From an uncultured Eubacterium sp. (GTDB lineage Bacteria > Bacillota > Clostridia > Lachnospirales > Lachnospiraceae): 64,000 bases of DNA. Under the pieces are notes generated by a model. That model searched no databases, was not told the DNA's origin, and saw nothing but the letters and a program-made list of their open reading frames with translations. Where the stretch lies: NCBI GenBank assembly GCA_910577225.1, contig CAJTMV010000004.1, positions 62,001 to 126,000 on the forward strand. The letters run 5' to 3'. How positions within the stretch are numbered: position 1 is the stretch's first letter; the number at the start of each line of letters is the position of its first letter. The position numbers and the translations under genes were made by a program. Positions 9,960 through 19,521 of this stretch are shown here, in pieces.

Positions 9960-10790
9960 ATGGATCAGATTATTATTCAGGACCTGAGCATATACGCAAA
10001 ACACGGCGTATATACGGAAGAAAATATTTTAGGACAGCAGTTTCTTGTGTCTGTCTATCTTGATCTGGATTTATCAAAAGCCGGGCAGACGGATGATCTG
10101 GAACATACGATCGATTATGGAAAGATCTGTCATTTTGTGACAAATTACATGCAGTCTCATACATTCAGACTGATAGAGGCAGCGGCGGAGCATCTGGCGG
10201 CAGAGATTTTGCTGACTTATGATCAGGTCAGAAAAATCCGCATTAAAGTCAAAAAACCATGGGCGCCGATCGGGCTTCCGATTAAAAATGTGTGCGTATC
10301 GCTGGACCGGACGCGTCACAGCGTTTATCTGTCCGTCGGGTCGAATCTTGGCGACCGGCAGGCATATCTGCTGCAGGGCATCAGGGAACTGGACGAGCTG
10401 GATTCCTGCAAAGTGTGCGAACAGTCGCAGATCATTGAAACCGAACCATATGGAGACGTGCCGCAGGATAAGTTTTTAAACTGCGTCATACGTATCGAGA
10501 CGGTTTTAAATCCGCAGCAGCTGCTGGAAACGCTGCATGAGATCGAAGCGCATGCAAAGCGGACGAGAGAAGTGCACTGGGGACCGCGTACGCTGGATCT
10601 GGATATTTTGTTTTATGACCATGTGACAGTCAATACGCCGCAGCTTACGATTCCGCATGCGGATATGCATAACCGCAGCTTTGTGCTGGAGCCTTTGAAT
10701 GAAATCGCATCGTGGTATCAGCATCCGGTATTACATAAGACGGTGCAGCAGCTTTTGGATCAGCTGGTAAAAGACGATGACTGGTTATAG
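9960..10790 (+). CDS. folBK: Fused dihydroneopterin aldolase (FolB) and HPPK (FolK)
   Basis: A 276-residue bifunctional protein. Residues 1 to about 118 match dihydroneopterin aldolase (IIIQDLSIYAKHGVY, then VKKPWAPIG). Residues from about 122 to the end match 6-hydroxymethyl-dihydropterin pyrophosphokinase (VYLSVGSNLGDR, then GPRTLDLDILFYD and the C-terminal NRSFVLEPL). The two catalyse consecutive folate steps, so fusion channels the intermediate. ATG 9960 follows a GAGGGAG site. A GTG at 9951 is an alternative that adds three residues. The fusion occurs in other Firmicutes. Confidence 0.94.
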   Translation: MDQIIIQDLSIYAKHGVYTEENILGQQFLVSVYLDLDLSKAGQTDDLEHTIDYGKICHFVTNYMQSHTFRLIEAAAEHLAAEILLTYDQVRKIRIKVKKPWAPIGLPIKNVCVSLDRTRHSVYLSVGSNLGDRQAYLLQGIRELDELDSCKVCEQSQIIETEPYGDVPQDKFLNCVIRIETVLNPQQLLETLHEIEAHAKRTREVHWGPRTLDLDILFYDHVTVNTPQLTIPHADMHNRSFVLEPLNEIASWYQHPVLHKTVQQLLDQLVKDDDWL

Positions 10791-11589
10791 AAAAGACCTT
10801 TTATATGCCGCAGCGCCGGCGTTCCTATATACGATTCTGATCAACGTCGTTCACACGCTCTTTCAGGCAGCCGGAGTGTCGGATTCCGGGATGGTACTGC
10901 AGGCGTTATCTTCTGCGGTAAGTCTGCTGTTTTTTATCTGGTATGCTTTTCGATGTGGGCTGTTCGTTCGTTTTCAGAGCAGGCAAAAGAGCGTTTATCG
11001 GTATCCGGCTTCGTTTTGCTATGTATCGGCGGTTGTACTCTGCGGTGTGGCGAACAATTATATATATATGATTCTGCAGTCTGCGCTCGGACTGTCTGAT
11101 ACCGGTTACGAAAGAGTGGCGCAGAACTTTTATCAGCAGGAGCTGCTGATTGAAATTGCTGCCTTATGCGTGCTGGGACCGCTGGCAGAGGAGATTGTGT
11201 ACCGTGGATTCGTGTATCAGAGACTGCGGGAGAAGGGCAGCGAGACGCTGGCGGCGGTCTGCTCGGCGCTGTTGTTTGGCGTGATGCATTTTAATCTGGT
11301 ACAATGTGTGTATGCGTTTGTACTTGGCATATTGCTGGCGCATATCGTGAACCGCACCGGCAGTCTGCTTACGGCAGCGGCGGCTCATATGGCGGCGAAT
11401 CTGGTATCGGTGCTCTGGACGGAGACAGACTGGCTGGAGTTGCTGAACCAGGCAGGTCTCAGGCAGTATGCGGCGGCGATTCTGAGCGTTTTGTTTACTG
11501 GGATGTTTTTGTCATATGGCAATCAGATGTCGCGGCGGAGCGGACAGGCGAAACAGAGACCGGACAATGGAGAAGGTAACAGAGAATGA
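10777..11589 (+). CDS. CPBP-family intramembrane metalloprotease
   Basis: A 270-residue polytopic membrane protein. It carries the CPBP (Abi) motifs in order: EEIVYRG (EEXXXR), FGVMH (FXXXH) and HMAAN (HXXXN), which supply the glutamate and histidines of the active site. Members are CAAX-type proteases or, in some bacteria, bacteriocin self-immunity proteins. The substrate cannot be told here. It overlaps the end of folB-folK by 14 bases and is the last gene before the terminator at 11701-11791. Confidence 0.85.
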   Translation: MTGYRKDLLYAAAPAFLYTILINVVHTLFQAAGVSDSGMVLQALSSAVSLLFFIWYAFRCGLFVRFQSRQKSVYRYPASFCYVSAVVLCGVANNYIYMILQSALGLSDTGYERVAQNFYQQELLIEIAALCVLGPLAEEIVYRGFVYQRLREKGSETLAAVCSALLFGVMHFNLVQCVYAFVLGILLAHIVNRTGSLLTAAAAHMAANLVSVLWTETDWLELLNQAGLRQYAAAILSVLFTGMFLSYGNQMSRRSGQAKQRPDNGEGNRE

Positions 11590-11700
11590 CTTCTGATAAA
11601 ATTTCAGACGGCATATCTCCACTGTTTTTCGGCGAATGAAAAAAGATCGGAGCCGAAGCAGTGCGGTTCCCATCAGAAATCAAAATACAACAGCATTTGT

Positions 11701-11791
11701 ACGTGTTCGAAACGGATTTTCGTGAAACAGATGTGCTTTATCGTTTGTGAAGCATACTGTATACGGAATTCCGGTTCGAACACGTTTTTTT
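11701..11791 (+). terminator. Large rho-independent terminator closing the fol unit
   Basis: ACGTGTTCGAA at 11701-11711 pairs perfectly with TTCGAACACGT at 11775-11785, followed by a run of seven T. The long loop has inner pairings (ACG/CGT and a GGAATTCC palindrome), so it could also act as a structured leader or attenuator. Confidence 0.7.
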
Positions 11792-12027
11792 ATATCAATT
11801 TGAACATATGTCTGAAGAACGGAAGGTTCAGCGATCGCAGAAAAATTGTCAGATAATTATAAAATCATGTGAAAACACCGCTTAATATAATTAGGAAATT
11901 CAAAACCAGTCTGCTGCCAGAAGTTAACATAACTGAGATAATAAAAAAAAATATCATAAATTATCCGATAATATATCATATTTTTATAAATAATCAAATA
12001 ATCTGACAATATCCACAAAATCCCATA

Positions 12028-12056
12028 TTTACTTTAGCGGATAAAAGTTGTATAGT
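12028..12056 (+). promoter_or_regulatory. Predicted gltBD promoter
   Basis: TTTACT at 12028-12033, a 17-base spacer, and TATAGT at 12051-12056, about 50 bases before the gltB start. Confidence 0.65.
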
Positions 12057-12106
12057 GGTTACCAGAAAAACGTAACTCTTGTTTGATACAGAAAGGAACG
12101 ACCATT

Positions 12107-15100
12107 ATGACAAAATACATGCAAAATGAAAGTACTGCAAAGCCGGCTGGTATGTATGATCCTTCTTTTGAACATGACAACTGCGGAATTGGAGCCGTTG
12201 TGAATGTCAAAGGCATAAAAACACATGCCACAGTGGAACAGGCGCTAAAGATTGTTGAAAACCTGCAGCACAGAGCAGGAAAAGATGCGGATGGAAAGAC
12301 CGGGGATGGCGTCGGTATTCTGCTGCAGATTTCCTATCGGTTTTTTGCGCAGGCATGCAGACCGCTTGGCATCAGGCTGAGCGGAGAACGGGAATTTGGC
12401 GTGGGGATGTTTTTCTTTCCGCAGGATGAATTGAAACGCCGCCGTGCGATGAAGATGTTTGAGGTGATCGTACAAAAAGAAGGCATGGAGTTTCTCGGCT
12501 GGCGAAAAGTGCCGACAGCGCCGGAAAAATTGGGAAAAAAAGCTGCGGACTGTATGCCGTGTATTATGCAGGGGTTTGTAAAACGGCCGCAGGCTGTGGA
12601 AAAAGGGCTGGCATTTGACCGCAGACTGTATATTGTACGCCGGGTGTTCGAGCAGTCCAATGATTTTACGTATGTCTGTTCGCTTTCCAGCCGCACGATT
12701 GTCTATAAAGGGATGTTTCTTGTCGATCAGCTTCGGATGTTTTATTCTGATCTGCAGGATGTCAGTTACGAGAGCGCCATTGCCACGGTACATTCCAGGT
12801 TTTCCACAAATACAAATCCAAGCTGGGAGCGTGCGCATCCAAACCGTCTGATCGTGCATAACGGGGAGATCAACACGATTCGGGGAAATGTGGATAAGAT
12901 GTTTGGCAGAGAAGAAACTATGACCTGTGGAGCGCTCGACGCGCAGTTGTCGAAGGTGCTTCCGATCGTGCATGCGGAAGGGTCAGATTCTGCGCAGCTG
13001 GATAATACGCTGGAGTTTCTTGTTATGAGCGGAATGCCGCTGCCGCTTGCGGTGATGATTCTGATACCGGAACCGTGGTCGCATAACGATACGATGTCGC
13101 AGAAGAAAAAAGATTTTTATCAGTATTATGCGACGATGATGGAGCCCTGGGACGGCCCGGCATCGATTTTATTTTCAGACGGCGATCTGATGGGAGCGGT
13201 ACTGGATCGGAATGGTCTGCGTCCGTCGCGGTATTATCTTACGGACGACGATCAGCTGATTTTATCGTCCGAAGTGGGCGTGCTGGATATCGATCCGACG
13301 AAAATCGTGAAAAAGGACCGCTTAAGACCGGGAAAAATGCTGCTGGTAGATACGGTAAACAAACGTCTGATCGGGGATGACGAATTAAAAGAATATTACG
13401 CGGGAAAGCGTCCGTATGGGGAATGGCTGGACCGCAACCTGATTAAGCTGTCTGATTTGAAAATTCCGAATGAACGCGTGCCGGAGATTACCAGAGAAGA
13501 GCTGAGAAAATTACAGCGTGCATTTGGATATACGTATGAGGCGATGAAAGAAGTTATTTTGCCGATGGCATTAAACGGAGAGGAATCTACAAGCGCCATG
13601 GGAATCGATATTCCGCTGGCCGTACTTGCGGACGATCATCAGCCGCTGTTTAATTATTTCAAACAGCTGTTTGCGCAGGTGACCAATCCTCCGATCGATT
13701 CGATTCGGGAAAAGATCGTGACTTCTACCTGTATTTATATCGGCGACGATGGGAATCTGCTGGAAGAGCGGCCCCAAAACTGTCAGGTATTAAAAGTAAA
13801 CAATCCGATACTGACGAATACGGATCTTTTGAAAATCCGGGCGATGCATGTGGAAGGATTTCAGGTGGAGGAGATTCCGATTATTTATTATAAAAATACG
13901 AGTCTTGAAAAAGCGGTAGACCGGCTGTTTTTAGAAGCAGATCGTGCGTATCGGGACGGTGCGAATATTTTGATTTTGTCGGATCGCGGCGTAGATGAAA
14001 ACCATGTGGCGATACCGTCGCTGCTGGCGGTTGCGGCACTGCATGAGCATCTGGTCGTTACGAAAAAAAGGACTTCTTTGTCGCTCATTTTAGAGTCCGG
14101 CGAACCGCGGGAAGTGCATCATTTTGCGACGCTGCTCGGATATGGAGCAAGCGCGGTCAACCCGTATCTGGCGTATGAGACGGTGAAGGAACTGACAGAT
14201 TTGCGTATGCTGAACAAAGACTATTATGCAGCCGTGGACGATTATAACCAGGCGGTCATATCCGGAATTGTAAAAATAGCTTCGAAAATGGGGATTTCCA
14301 CCATTCAGTCGTATCAGGGGTCAAAGATTTTTGAAGCGATTGGGATTGACAAATCTGTGATAGACAAATATTTTACAAATACGGTAAGCAGAATTGGCGG
14401 CATTACGTTAACCGATATTGAAAACGATGTCGATCATCTGCATTCGCTGGCTTATGACCCGCTCGGTCTGGAAGTCGATGAATCGCTCGATTCCAAAGGA
14501 CGTCATAAAATGCGCAGCGGCGCCGGACAGCATCTGTATCATCCGGCGACGATTCATATGCTGCAAAAAGCAACCCGGATGGGCGATTACGAGATGTTTC
14601 GAAAATATACGCAGATGGTACAGGCGGAAGAAAAAGATGCCTATATCCGCGGTATGTTTGAGTTTTGTTATCCGAAACAGGGTATCCCGATCGAAGAAGT
14701 AGAAAGCGTAGACCAGATTGTTACGCGATTTAAAACAGGCGCCATGTCTTATGGCTCGATTTCACAGGAGGCGCATGAGACACTTGCAGTCGCAATGAAT
14801 CAGCTGCACGGCAAATCCAATACCGGCGAAGGCGGAGAGAGTCTGGAGAGGCTGACCATCGGGCCGGACGGTTTAAACAAATGTTCCGCCATCAAGCAGG
14901 TAGCGTCCGGTCGGTTCGGCGTTACGAGCCGGTATCTGGTCAGCGCCGAAGAGATTCAGATTAAAATGGCACAGGGCGCAAAGCCGGGAGAGGGCGGACA
15001 TCTGCCGGGCAAAAAGGTCTATCCTTGGATTGCCAGAACAAGACTTTCCACGCCTGGCGTCTCACTGATCTCTCCGCCGCCGCATCATGATATCTATTCG

Positions 15101-16663
15101 ATCGAAGATCTGGAACAGCTGATTTATGATCTGAAAAACGCAAACCGCGACGCCAGAATCTCTGTAAAGCTCGTATCGGAGGCCGGTGTCGGTACCGTAG
15201 CGGCAGGCGTTGCCAAAGCGGGCGCCCAGCTGATTTTAATATCCGGATACGACGGCGGGACAGGCGCGGCGCCGCGCAGTTCGATTCACAATGCCGGTCT
15301 TCCGTGGGAACTGGGATTGTCTGAAACGCATCAGACGCTGCTCTTAAACGGCCTTCGTAATAAAGTGCGGATTGAGACAGACGGTAAGCTGATGACCGGA
15401 CGCGATGTGGCGATTGCGGCGCTGCTTGGAGCCGAAGAGTTTGGATTTGCAACCGCGCCGCTGGTAACGATGGGCTGCGTCATGATGCGTGTCTGCAACC
15501 TGGATACCTGTCCGGCAGGCATTGCAACGCAAAATCCAAAGCTGCGCGCCCGTTTTGACGGAAAACCGGAATATGTCGTAAACTTTATGAAATTTATCGC
15601 GCAGGAACTGCGTGAAATTATGTCTGAGCTTGGGATCCGTACCGTCGATGAGCTTGTCGGGCGCAGCGATCTGCTGCGTGTACGGGACGATTTGTCCGAG
15701 CGTCAAAAAGAGATCGATCTGAGCCGGATTTTGCATCATCCGATTACAGATCTTGGTGAAACAGTTATATTTGATCCGAAAAAACAGTATGATTTTCACC
15801 TGGAGCAGACTAAGGACGAAAAGATACTGTTAAAACAGCTGCAAAGCGCGCTTGTTTCCGGCGCCAGACGAAGTATTGCCGTAGAAGTAACGAACACGGA
15901 CCGCGCGTTTGGAACGATGTTTGGTTCCGACATTACCAGGCGGTATCCGGAGGGACTGGCAGAAGATACGTTTATCGTCCGCTGCAGCGGAGCCGGCGGG
16001 CAGAGCTTTGGCGCGTTTCTTCCAAAAGGACTGACGCTGGAGCTGACAGGCGATTCCAACGACTATTTTGGAAAAGGCTTGTCCGGCGGTAAGCTGATTG
16101 TTTACCCACCGGCAGGAAGTCGTTTCCAAAAGGATGAAAATATCATTATCGGAAATGTGGCGCTATATGGTGCGACAAGCGGCAAGACATTTATAAACGG
16201 CGTGGCGGGCGAGCGTTTTTGTGTACGTAACTCGGGCGCTCATGCGGTAGTCGAAGGGGTTGGAGATCATGGATGTGAATATATGACCGGAGGACGCGTT
16301 GTGATATTAGGGCGCACCGGCAAAAACTTTGCGGCAGGTATGAGCGGAGGAATCGCTTATGTGCTGGATGAAGACAACGATCTGTATACAAGGCTGAATA
16401 AAGGCATGGTTTCTTCTGAGGAGATTACTTCAAAATATGATGTGCTGGAATTAAAGGAAATGATACAGGAGCATGTGAATCTGACAAACTCTGAAAAAGG
16501 AAAACAGATACTGGACCGATTTCGGGAGTATCTGCCGAGATTTAAAAAAATTGTGCCGCATGACTACAAACGGATGATGCTTGCAATTGTCCAGATGGAA
16601 GAAAAAGGACTCAATGCAGAGCAGGCCCAGATCGAAGCGTTTTATGCGAACGCAGGAAGATAG
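12107..16663 (+). CDS. gltB: Glutamate synthase, large subunit
   Basis: A 1518-residue subunit that hydrolyses glutamine and uses the ammonia to aminate 2-oxoglutarate. ATG 12107 follows GAAAGGAACG. The predicted propeptide is 25 residues, leaving Cys26 (DNCGIG) as the N-terminal nucleophile of the amidotransferase domain. The central and FMN-binding synthase domains follow, with GAKPGEGGHLPG and the [3Fe-4S] cysteines C1124, C1130 and C1135. The C-terminal right-handed beta-helix domain (GGQSFGAFL) ends the protein. Length is normal. gltD follows after 12 bases. Confidence 0.97.
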   Translation: MTKYMQNESTAKPAGMYDPSFEHDNCGIGAVVNVKGIKTHATVEQALKIVENLQHRAGKDADGKTGDGVGILLQISYRFFAQACRPLGIRLSGEREFGVGMFFFPQDELKRRRAMKMFEVIVQKEGMEFLGWRKVPTAPEKLGKKAADCMPCIMQGFVKRPQAVEKGLAFDRRLYIVRRVFEQSNDFTYVCSLSSRTIVYKGMFLVDQLRMFYSDLQDVSYESAIATVHSRFSTNTNPSWERAHPNRLIVHNGEINTIRGNVDKMFGREETMTCGALDAQLSKVLPIVHAEGSDSAQLDNTLEFLVMSGMPLPLAVMILIPEPWSHNDTMSQKKKDFYQYYATMMEPWDGPASILFSDGDLMGAVLDRNGLRPSRYYLTDDDQLILSSEVGVLDIDPTKIVKKDRLRPGKMLLVDTVNKRLIGDDELKEYYAGKRPYGEWLDRNLIKLSDLKIPNERVPEITREELRKLQRAFGYTYEAMKEVILPMALNGEESTSAMGIDIPLAVLADDHQPLFNYFKQLFAQVTNPPIDSIREKIVTSTCIYIGDDGNLLEERPQNCQVLKVNNPILTNTDLLKIRAMHVEGFQVEEIPIIYYKNTSLEKAVDRLFLEADRAYRDGANILILSDRGVDENHVAIPSLLAVAALHEHLVVTKKRTSLSLILESGEPREVHHFATLLGYGASAVNPYLAYETVKELTDLRMLNKDYYAAVDDYNQAVISGIVKIASKMGISTIQSYQGSKIFEAIGIDKSVIDKYFTNTVSRIGGITLTDIENDVDHLHSLAYDPLGLEVDESLDSKGRHKMRSGAGQHLYHPATIHMLQKATRMGDYEMFRKYTQMVQAEEKDAYIRGMFEFCYPKQGIPIEEVESVDQIVTRFKTGAMSYGSISQEAHETLAVAMNQLHGKSNTGEGGESLERLTIGPDGLNKCSAIKQVASGRFGVTSRYLVSAEEIQIKMAQGAKPGEGGHLPGKKVYPWIARTRLSTPGVSLISPPPHHDIYSIEDLEQLIYDLKNANRDARISVKLVSEAGVGTVAAGVAKAGAQLILISGYDGGTGAAPRSSIHNAGLPWELGLSETHQTLLLNGLRNKVRIETDGKLMTGRDVAIAALLGAEEFGFATAPLVTMGCVMMRVCNLDTCPAGIATQNPKLRARFDGKPEYVVNFMKFIAQELREIMSELGIRTVDELVGRSDLLRVRDDLSERQKEIDLSRILHHPITDLGETVIFDPKKQYDFHLEQTKDEKILLKQLQSALVSGARRSIAVEVTNTDRAFGTMFGSDITRRYPEGLAEDTFIVRCSGAGGQSFGAFLPKGLTLELTGDSNDYFGKGLSGGKLIVYPPAGSRFQKDENIIIGNVALYGATSGKTFINGVAGERFCVRNSGAHAVVEGVGDHGCEYMTGGRVVILGRTGKNFAAGMSGGIAYVLDEDNDLYTRLNKGMVSSEEITSKYDVLELKEMIQEHVNLTNSEKGKQILDRFREYLPRFKKIVPHDYKRMMLAIVQMEEKGLNAEQAQIEAFYANAGR

Positions 16664-16675
16664 GAGGGGAACGAA

Positions 16676-18169
16676 ATGGGAAAACCAACCGGATTTATGG
16701 ATTACGAGAGAAAGACAGGCAGGGCGCAGGAACCAAAAGAGCGTATTTTGCATTTCCACGAATTTCATCAGCCTCTTACTACAGAAGAACAGCAAAAGCA
16801 GGGCGCGCGCTGTATGGAGTGCGGTGTTCCGTTCTGTCAGGCCGGTATGATGATCGAAGGAATGGTAAGCGGATGTCCGCTGCACAACCTGATCCCCGAA
16901 TGGAATGATCTGGTTTGTTCCGGCAACTGGGAGCAGGCATACAACCGCCTGAAAAAAACGAATAATTTTCCGGAATTTACATCCCGCGTATGTCCGGCGC
17001 TTTGCGAAGCTGCGTGTACGTGCGGGCATTATGGGGACGCAGTTACGACAAAGGAAAATGAACGGGGAATTATCGAATATGCCTGCGCACATGGACTTGC
17101 CGGCGCAAAACCGCCGAAAGTACGCACCGGCAAGCGTGTCGCAGTGATAGGTTCCGGTCCGGCCGGACTTGCGGCGGCCGATCAGCTGAACAAAAGGGGA
17201 CATCATGTCACGGTGTACGAAAGAGACGATCGCATCGGGGGATTGCTGATGTACGGGATTCCGAATATGAAGCTGGAAAAGTCTGTGATCGATTTGAAAG
17301 TAGCGGTTATGCAGGAAGAAGGCGTGGAGTTTGTGACAAACGCAAATGTTGGCAAAGACATCAGGGCCGCAAAGCTGTTAAAGGAATATGACCGTGTCAT
17401 TTTAGCCTGCGGCGCCAGACATCCCAGAGATATCCATGCCCCGGGCCGTGATGCCAAAGGGATTTTATTTGCGGTCGATTTTCTGGCAAGTGTGACAAAA
17501 AGCCTGCTGGATTCGGATCTGAAGGACAAAAAGTTTGTTTCGCCGAAAGGAAAACATGTTGTAGTGATCGGCGGCGGGGATACCGGAAATGACTGCGTCG
17601 GCACATGCATTCGTCTTGGCGCGGCGTCCGTGACACAGCTGGAAATGATGCCGAAGGCGCCGGATACACGCGCGGCAGACAATCCATGGCCGGAATGGCC
17701 AAAAGTCTGCAAGACCGATTATGGCCAGGAAGAAGCAATCGCCGTATTCGGGCATGATCCGCGGGTGTATCAGACGACCGTCCGGGAATTTTTAAAAGAT
17801 AAAAATGGAAATCTGAACGGAGTATGCACCGTACGTCTTGAGCAGACAAAGGAAGAAAAGACCGGACGCATCGTGTTGACCGAAGCGGCAGGAAGCGAGA
17901 AGAAGATTCAGGCGGATCTCGTGCTGATTGCCGCCGGATTTTTAGGCAGTGAGAAATATGTCGCGGATGCATTTGGCGTAAAACTGAACGAACGCGCGAA
18001 TGTTAAGACCAGGGAAGGACGGTATGAGACCGGCGTATCGCATGTGTTTGCCTGCGGAGATATGCGCAGAGGGCAGTCGTTAGTCGTATGGGCCATTCGG
18101 GAAGGACGCGAGGTTGCAAGAGAAGTGGATCTGAGTCTGATGGGATATACGTATATGACGGTGCAGTAA
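16676..18169 (+). CDS. gltD: Glutamate synthase, small (beta) subunit
   Basis: A 497-residue NAD(P)H-dependent oxidoreductase that supplies electrons to GltB. The N-terminal cysteines (CMECGVPFC and CPALCEAACTCG) bind [4Fe-4S] clusters. VIGSGPAGLAAADQL is the FAD Rossmann motif, and VVIGGGDTGNDC is the nicotinamide-nucleotide motif. The C-terminal ACGDMRRGQSLV segment is a usual flavin contact. AGGAGGGGAA precedes the start. Confidence 0.97.
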   Translation: MGKPTGFMDYERKTGRAQEPKERILHFHEFHQPLTTEEQQKQGARCMECGVPFCQAGMMIEGMVSGCPLHNLIPEWNDLVCSGNWEQAYNRLKKTNNFPEFTSRVCPALCEAACTCGHYGDAVTTKENERGIIEYACAHGLAGAKPPKVRTGKRVAVIGSGPAGLAAADQLNKRGHHVTVYERDDRIGGLLMYGIPNMKLEKSVIDLKVAVMQEEGVEFVTNANVGKDIRAAKLLKEYDRVILACGARHPRDIHAPGRDAKGILFAVDFLASVTKSLLDSDLKDKKFVSPKGKHVVVIGGGDTGNDCVGTCIRLGAASVTQLEMMPKAPDTRAADNPWPEWPKVCKTDYGQEEAIAVFGHDPRVYQTTVREFLKDKNGNLNGVCTVRLEQTKEEKTGRIVLTEAAGSEKKIQADLVLIAAGFLGSEKYVADAFGVKLNERANVKTREGRYETGVSHVFACGDMRRGQSLVVWAIREGREVAREVDLSLMGYTYMTVQ

Positions 18170-18221
18170 GAAATGTTGCGCAAAATCTTTGCGATTATGT
18201 TTTATTTGCTGTTATTTTTAC

Positions 18222-18253
18222 GAAACGGGCGGCTTGTATATGCCGCTCGTTTT
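18222..18253 (+). terminator. Terminator after gltD
   Basis: AAACGGGCGGC pairs with GCCGCTCGTTT (one mismatch) across a short TTGTATAT-type loop, then a T-rich stretch. It separates gltBD from the defence island. The rest of 18254-18422 holds nothing recognisable. Confidence 0.7.
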
Positions 18254-18422
18254 GCTCTTTTGGGTTTATTCTATATTAGCGAAAGATATTTATAAGCAGT
18301 TAGGTGAAGGGCAGCCAGACCCGTGTAAGAAATTGTACGAAGGAAAGATAATTGTTTCAGGAGGAAGGATTCGCAGGCAGGGTGTCTTTCGTTTATTTGT
18401 ATCAAAAAAATACAATTTTTGA

Positions 18423-18451
18423 TTTACAAATGAAATGGAAAGTGCTAGGAT
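18423..18451 (+). promoter_or_regulatory. Predicted promoter of the membrane-protein gene in the defence island
   Basis: TTTACA at 18423-18428, a 17-base spacer, and TAGGAT at 18446-18451, about 70 bases before the GTG at 18524. Confidence 0.55.
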
Positions 18452-18523
18452 AAGAGAGGTTTTATTCACAGTGATAGTACGAAACAAAAGTAATGCAAAA
18501 GAAAAAGGGGGCGGACGAATTCG

Positions 18524-19231
18524 GTGTCTGGCTTAATAGAAAAAATTACGCTTTATGATCTGCTGGGATACGCACTTCCGGGCTCCATACTTCTTGGGAT
18601 ACTGTCATTTACCTGTATGATGATACAAGGTAATATGAAGAGTCTTTATGATATGTACAAAGATGCGGTCGGATATTTTTTTATCATCCTTCTGATTCTC
18701 GGATATGTAGCAGGTATGTTAATGTCTGAGATCACAGACAAGATCAAAAACTGTTTTGACGAACCTTTAAAGATGGATATGAGTCAGTATCTAAGAGATA
18801 ATCATTTAAACTGCAGACAGGTGGGACGGGCGCTGGCGAACGCAGGTTATGTAAAAAAGGAAGAGGAGATTCAAAGCGCAGAGCATGTACTGCAATATCT
18901 TTCCGGTATGTATGGAGATATACAATCAGACTCTAAATATAACAGGCTGCATAATTATGCTTCAGCGAAGTTAATATGTAAAAATATGGCGTTTGTTTCT
19001 TTTGCGGGCATGGGAATGTCTTTGCTGTGTACTTTTTTTGTATGGAATGATTCTGCTGACATTTTAGTGAATCTGAAACAGGCGGTGGTGCCGGCAGCGG
19101 TGATGATGTTCGTATGTTTTGTTGCAGGGAGCATGTTTAAAAGTCGTTGGAAAAAAATGTATTTTAAGACGAATTTTTACACAGTGATATGGTTTGTCGG
19201 AAAATATAATGGGAAAGTTGATAAAAAATAA
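18524..19231 (+). CDS. Four-helix membrane protein, probable accessory of the RADAR locus
   Basis: A 235-residue protein with GTG start after a G-rich ribosome site (AAAGGGGGCGG). Four hydrophobic segments are visible at about residues 14-34, 49-67, 155-174 and 186-205. A soluble, charged segment of about 85 residues lies between helices 2 and 3. No catalytic motif is apparent. RADAR loci are known to carry optional membrane accessory proteins (SLATT-domain or Csx27-like), and this position directly upstream fits such a role. I cannot assign it to either family from sequence alone. It has its own promoter and its own spacing of 96 bases to the next ORF. Confidence 0.7.
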   Translation: MSGLIEKITLYDLLGYALPGSILLGILSFTCMMIQGNMKSLYDMYKDAVGYFFIILLILGYVAGMLMSEITDKIKNCFDEPLKMDMSQYLRDNHLNCRQVGRALANAGYVKKEEEIQSAEHVLQYLSGMYGDIQSDSKYNRLHNYASAKLICKNMAFVSFAGMGMSLLCTFFVWNDSADILVNLKQAVVPAAVMMFVCFVAGSMFKSRWKKMYFKTNFYTVIWFVGKYNGKVDKK

Positions 19232-19294
19232 TATTTTTGAGAAGCCTGGGTATACTTTTTTAGAAAAACACTTTTTTTGTGACAGAGAATATGT

Positions 19295-19300
19295 TATAAT
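19295..19300 (+). promoter_or_regulatory. Predicted -10 element before the small ORF and rdrA
   Basis: TATAAT at 19295-19300, preceded by a T-rich region that may serve as a weak -35. A CAGGAG ribosome site follows at 19315-19320. This would let the small ORF, rdrA and rdrB be transcribed apart from the membrane-protein gene. Confidence 0.5.
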
Positions 19301-19327
19301 AGACCGCAAAATATCAGGAGTCAGCAG

Positions 19328-19519
19328 ATGATGGAAAACTATTTGTTAAGACAGCTTACAGAGCTGGGAATAAAAACCGATCAGACAGATACGAACAGCA
19401 TTTATGAATTTATGCAGGAGCGCCCAAGGCATACTGTCCGGGTAAAGGAAAGTGATTTCCGGGCCAGCGATGTGCCTATGATTAAGGCTGGGCAGCGAAA
19501 GATGAGAAGGAGACCGTAA
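19328..19519 (+). CDS. 63-residue small protein preceding rdrA
   Basis: I do not recognise the family. ATG 19328 lies seven bases after CAGGAG and shortly after a TATAAT box, and the stop at 19519 is two bases before the rdrA start, so it looks translationally linked to rdrA. The product has an acidic N-terminal half with a helix (NYLLRQLTELGIK) and a basic C-terminus ending KMRRRP. It lies in a different frame from rdrA. It might be a genuine small component, a leader peptide, or a decayed N-terminal piece of the ATPase. Confidence 0.5.
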   Translation: MMENYLLRQLTELGIKTDQTDTNSIYEFMQERPRHTVRVKESDFRASDVPMIKAGQRKMRRRP

Positions 19520-19521
19520 CA

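Larger units (their letters stand above)
11590..12106 (+). other. Gene-free interval: structured terminator, AT-rich tract and gltB leader
   Basis: No gene is supported. Near 11618-11665 the arms around CACTG/CAGTG and TCGGC/GCCGA can fold. The strong terminator at 11701-11791 and the gltB promoter at 12028-12056 are listed separately. Bases 11930-12010 are very AT-rich. I looked for a glutamine riboswitch or T-box core and did not find one. Confidence 0.6.

Noticed and set aside
11590..12106. Glutamine riboswitch or T-box ahead of gltB
   Set aside because: I searched for the conserved cores by eye and found none. Only a terminator-like hairpin and a promoter are supported.
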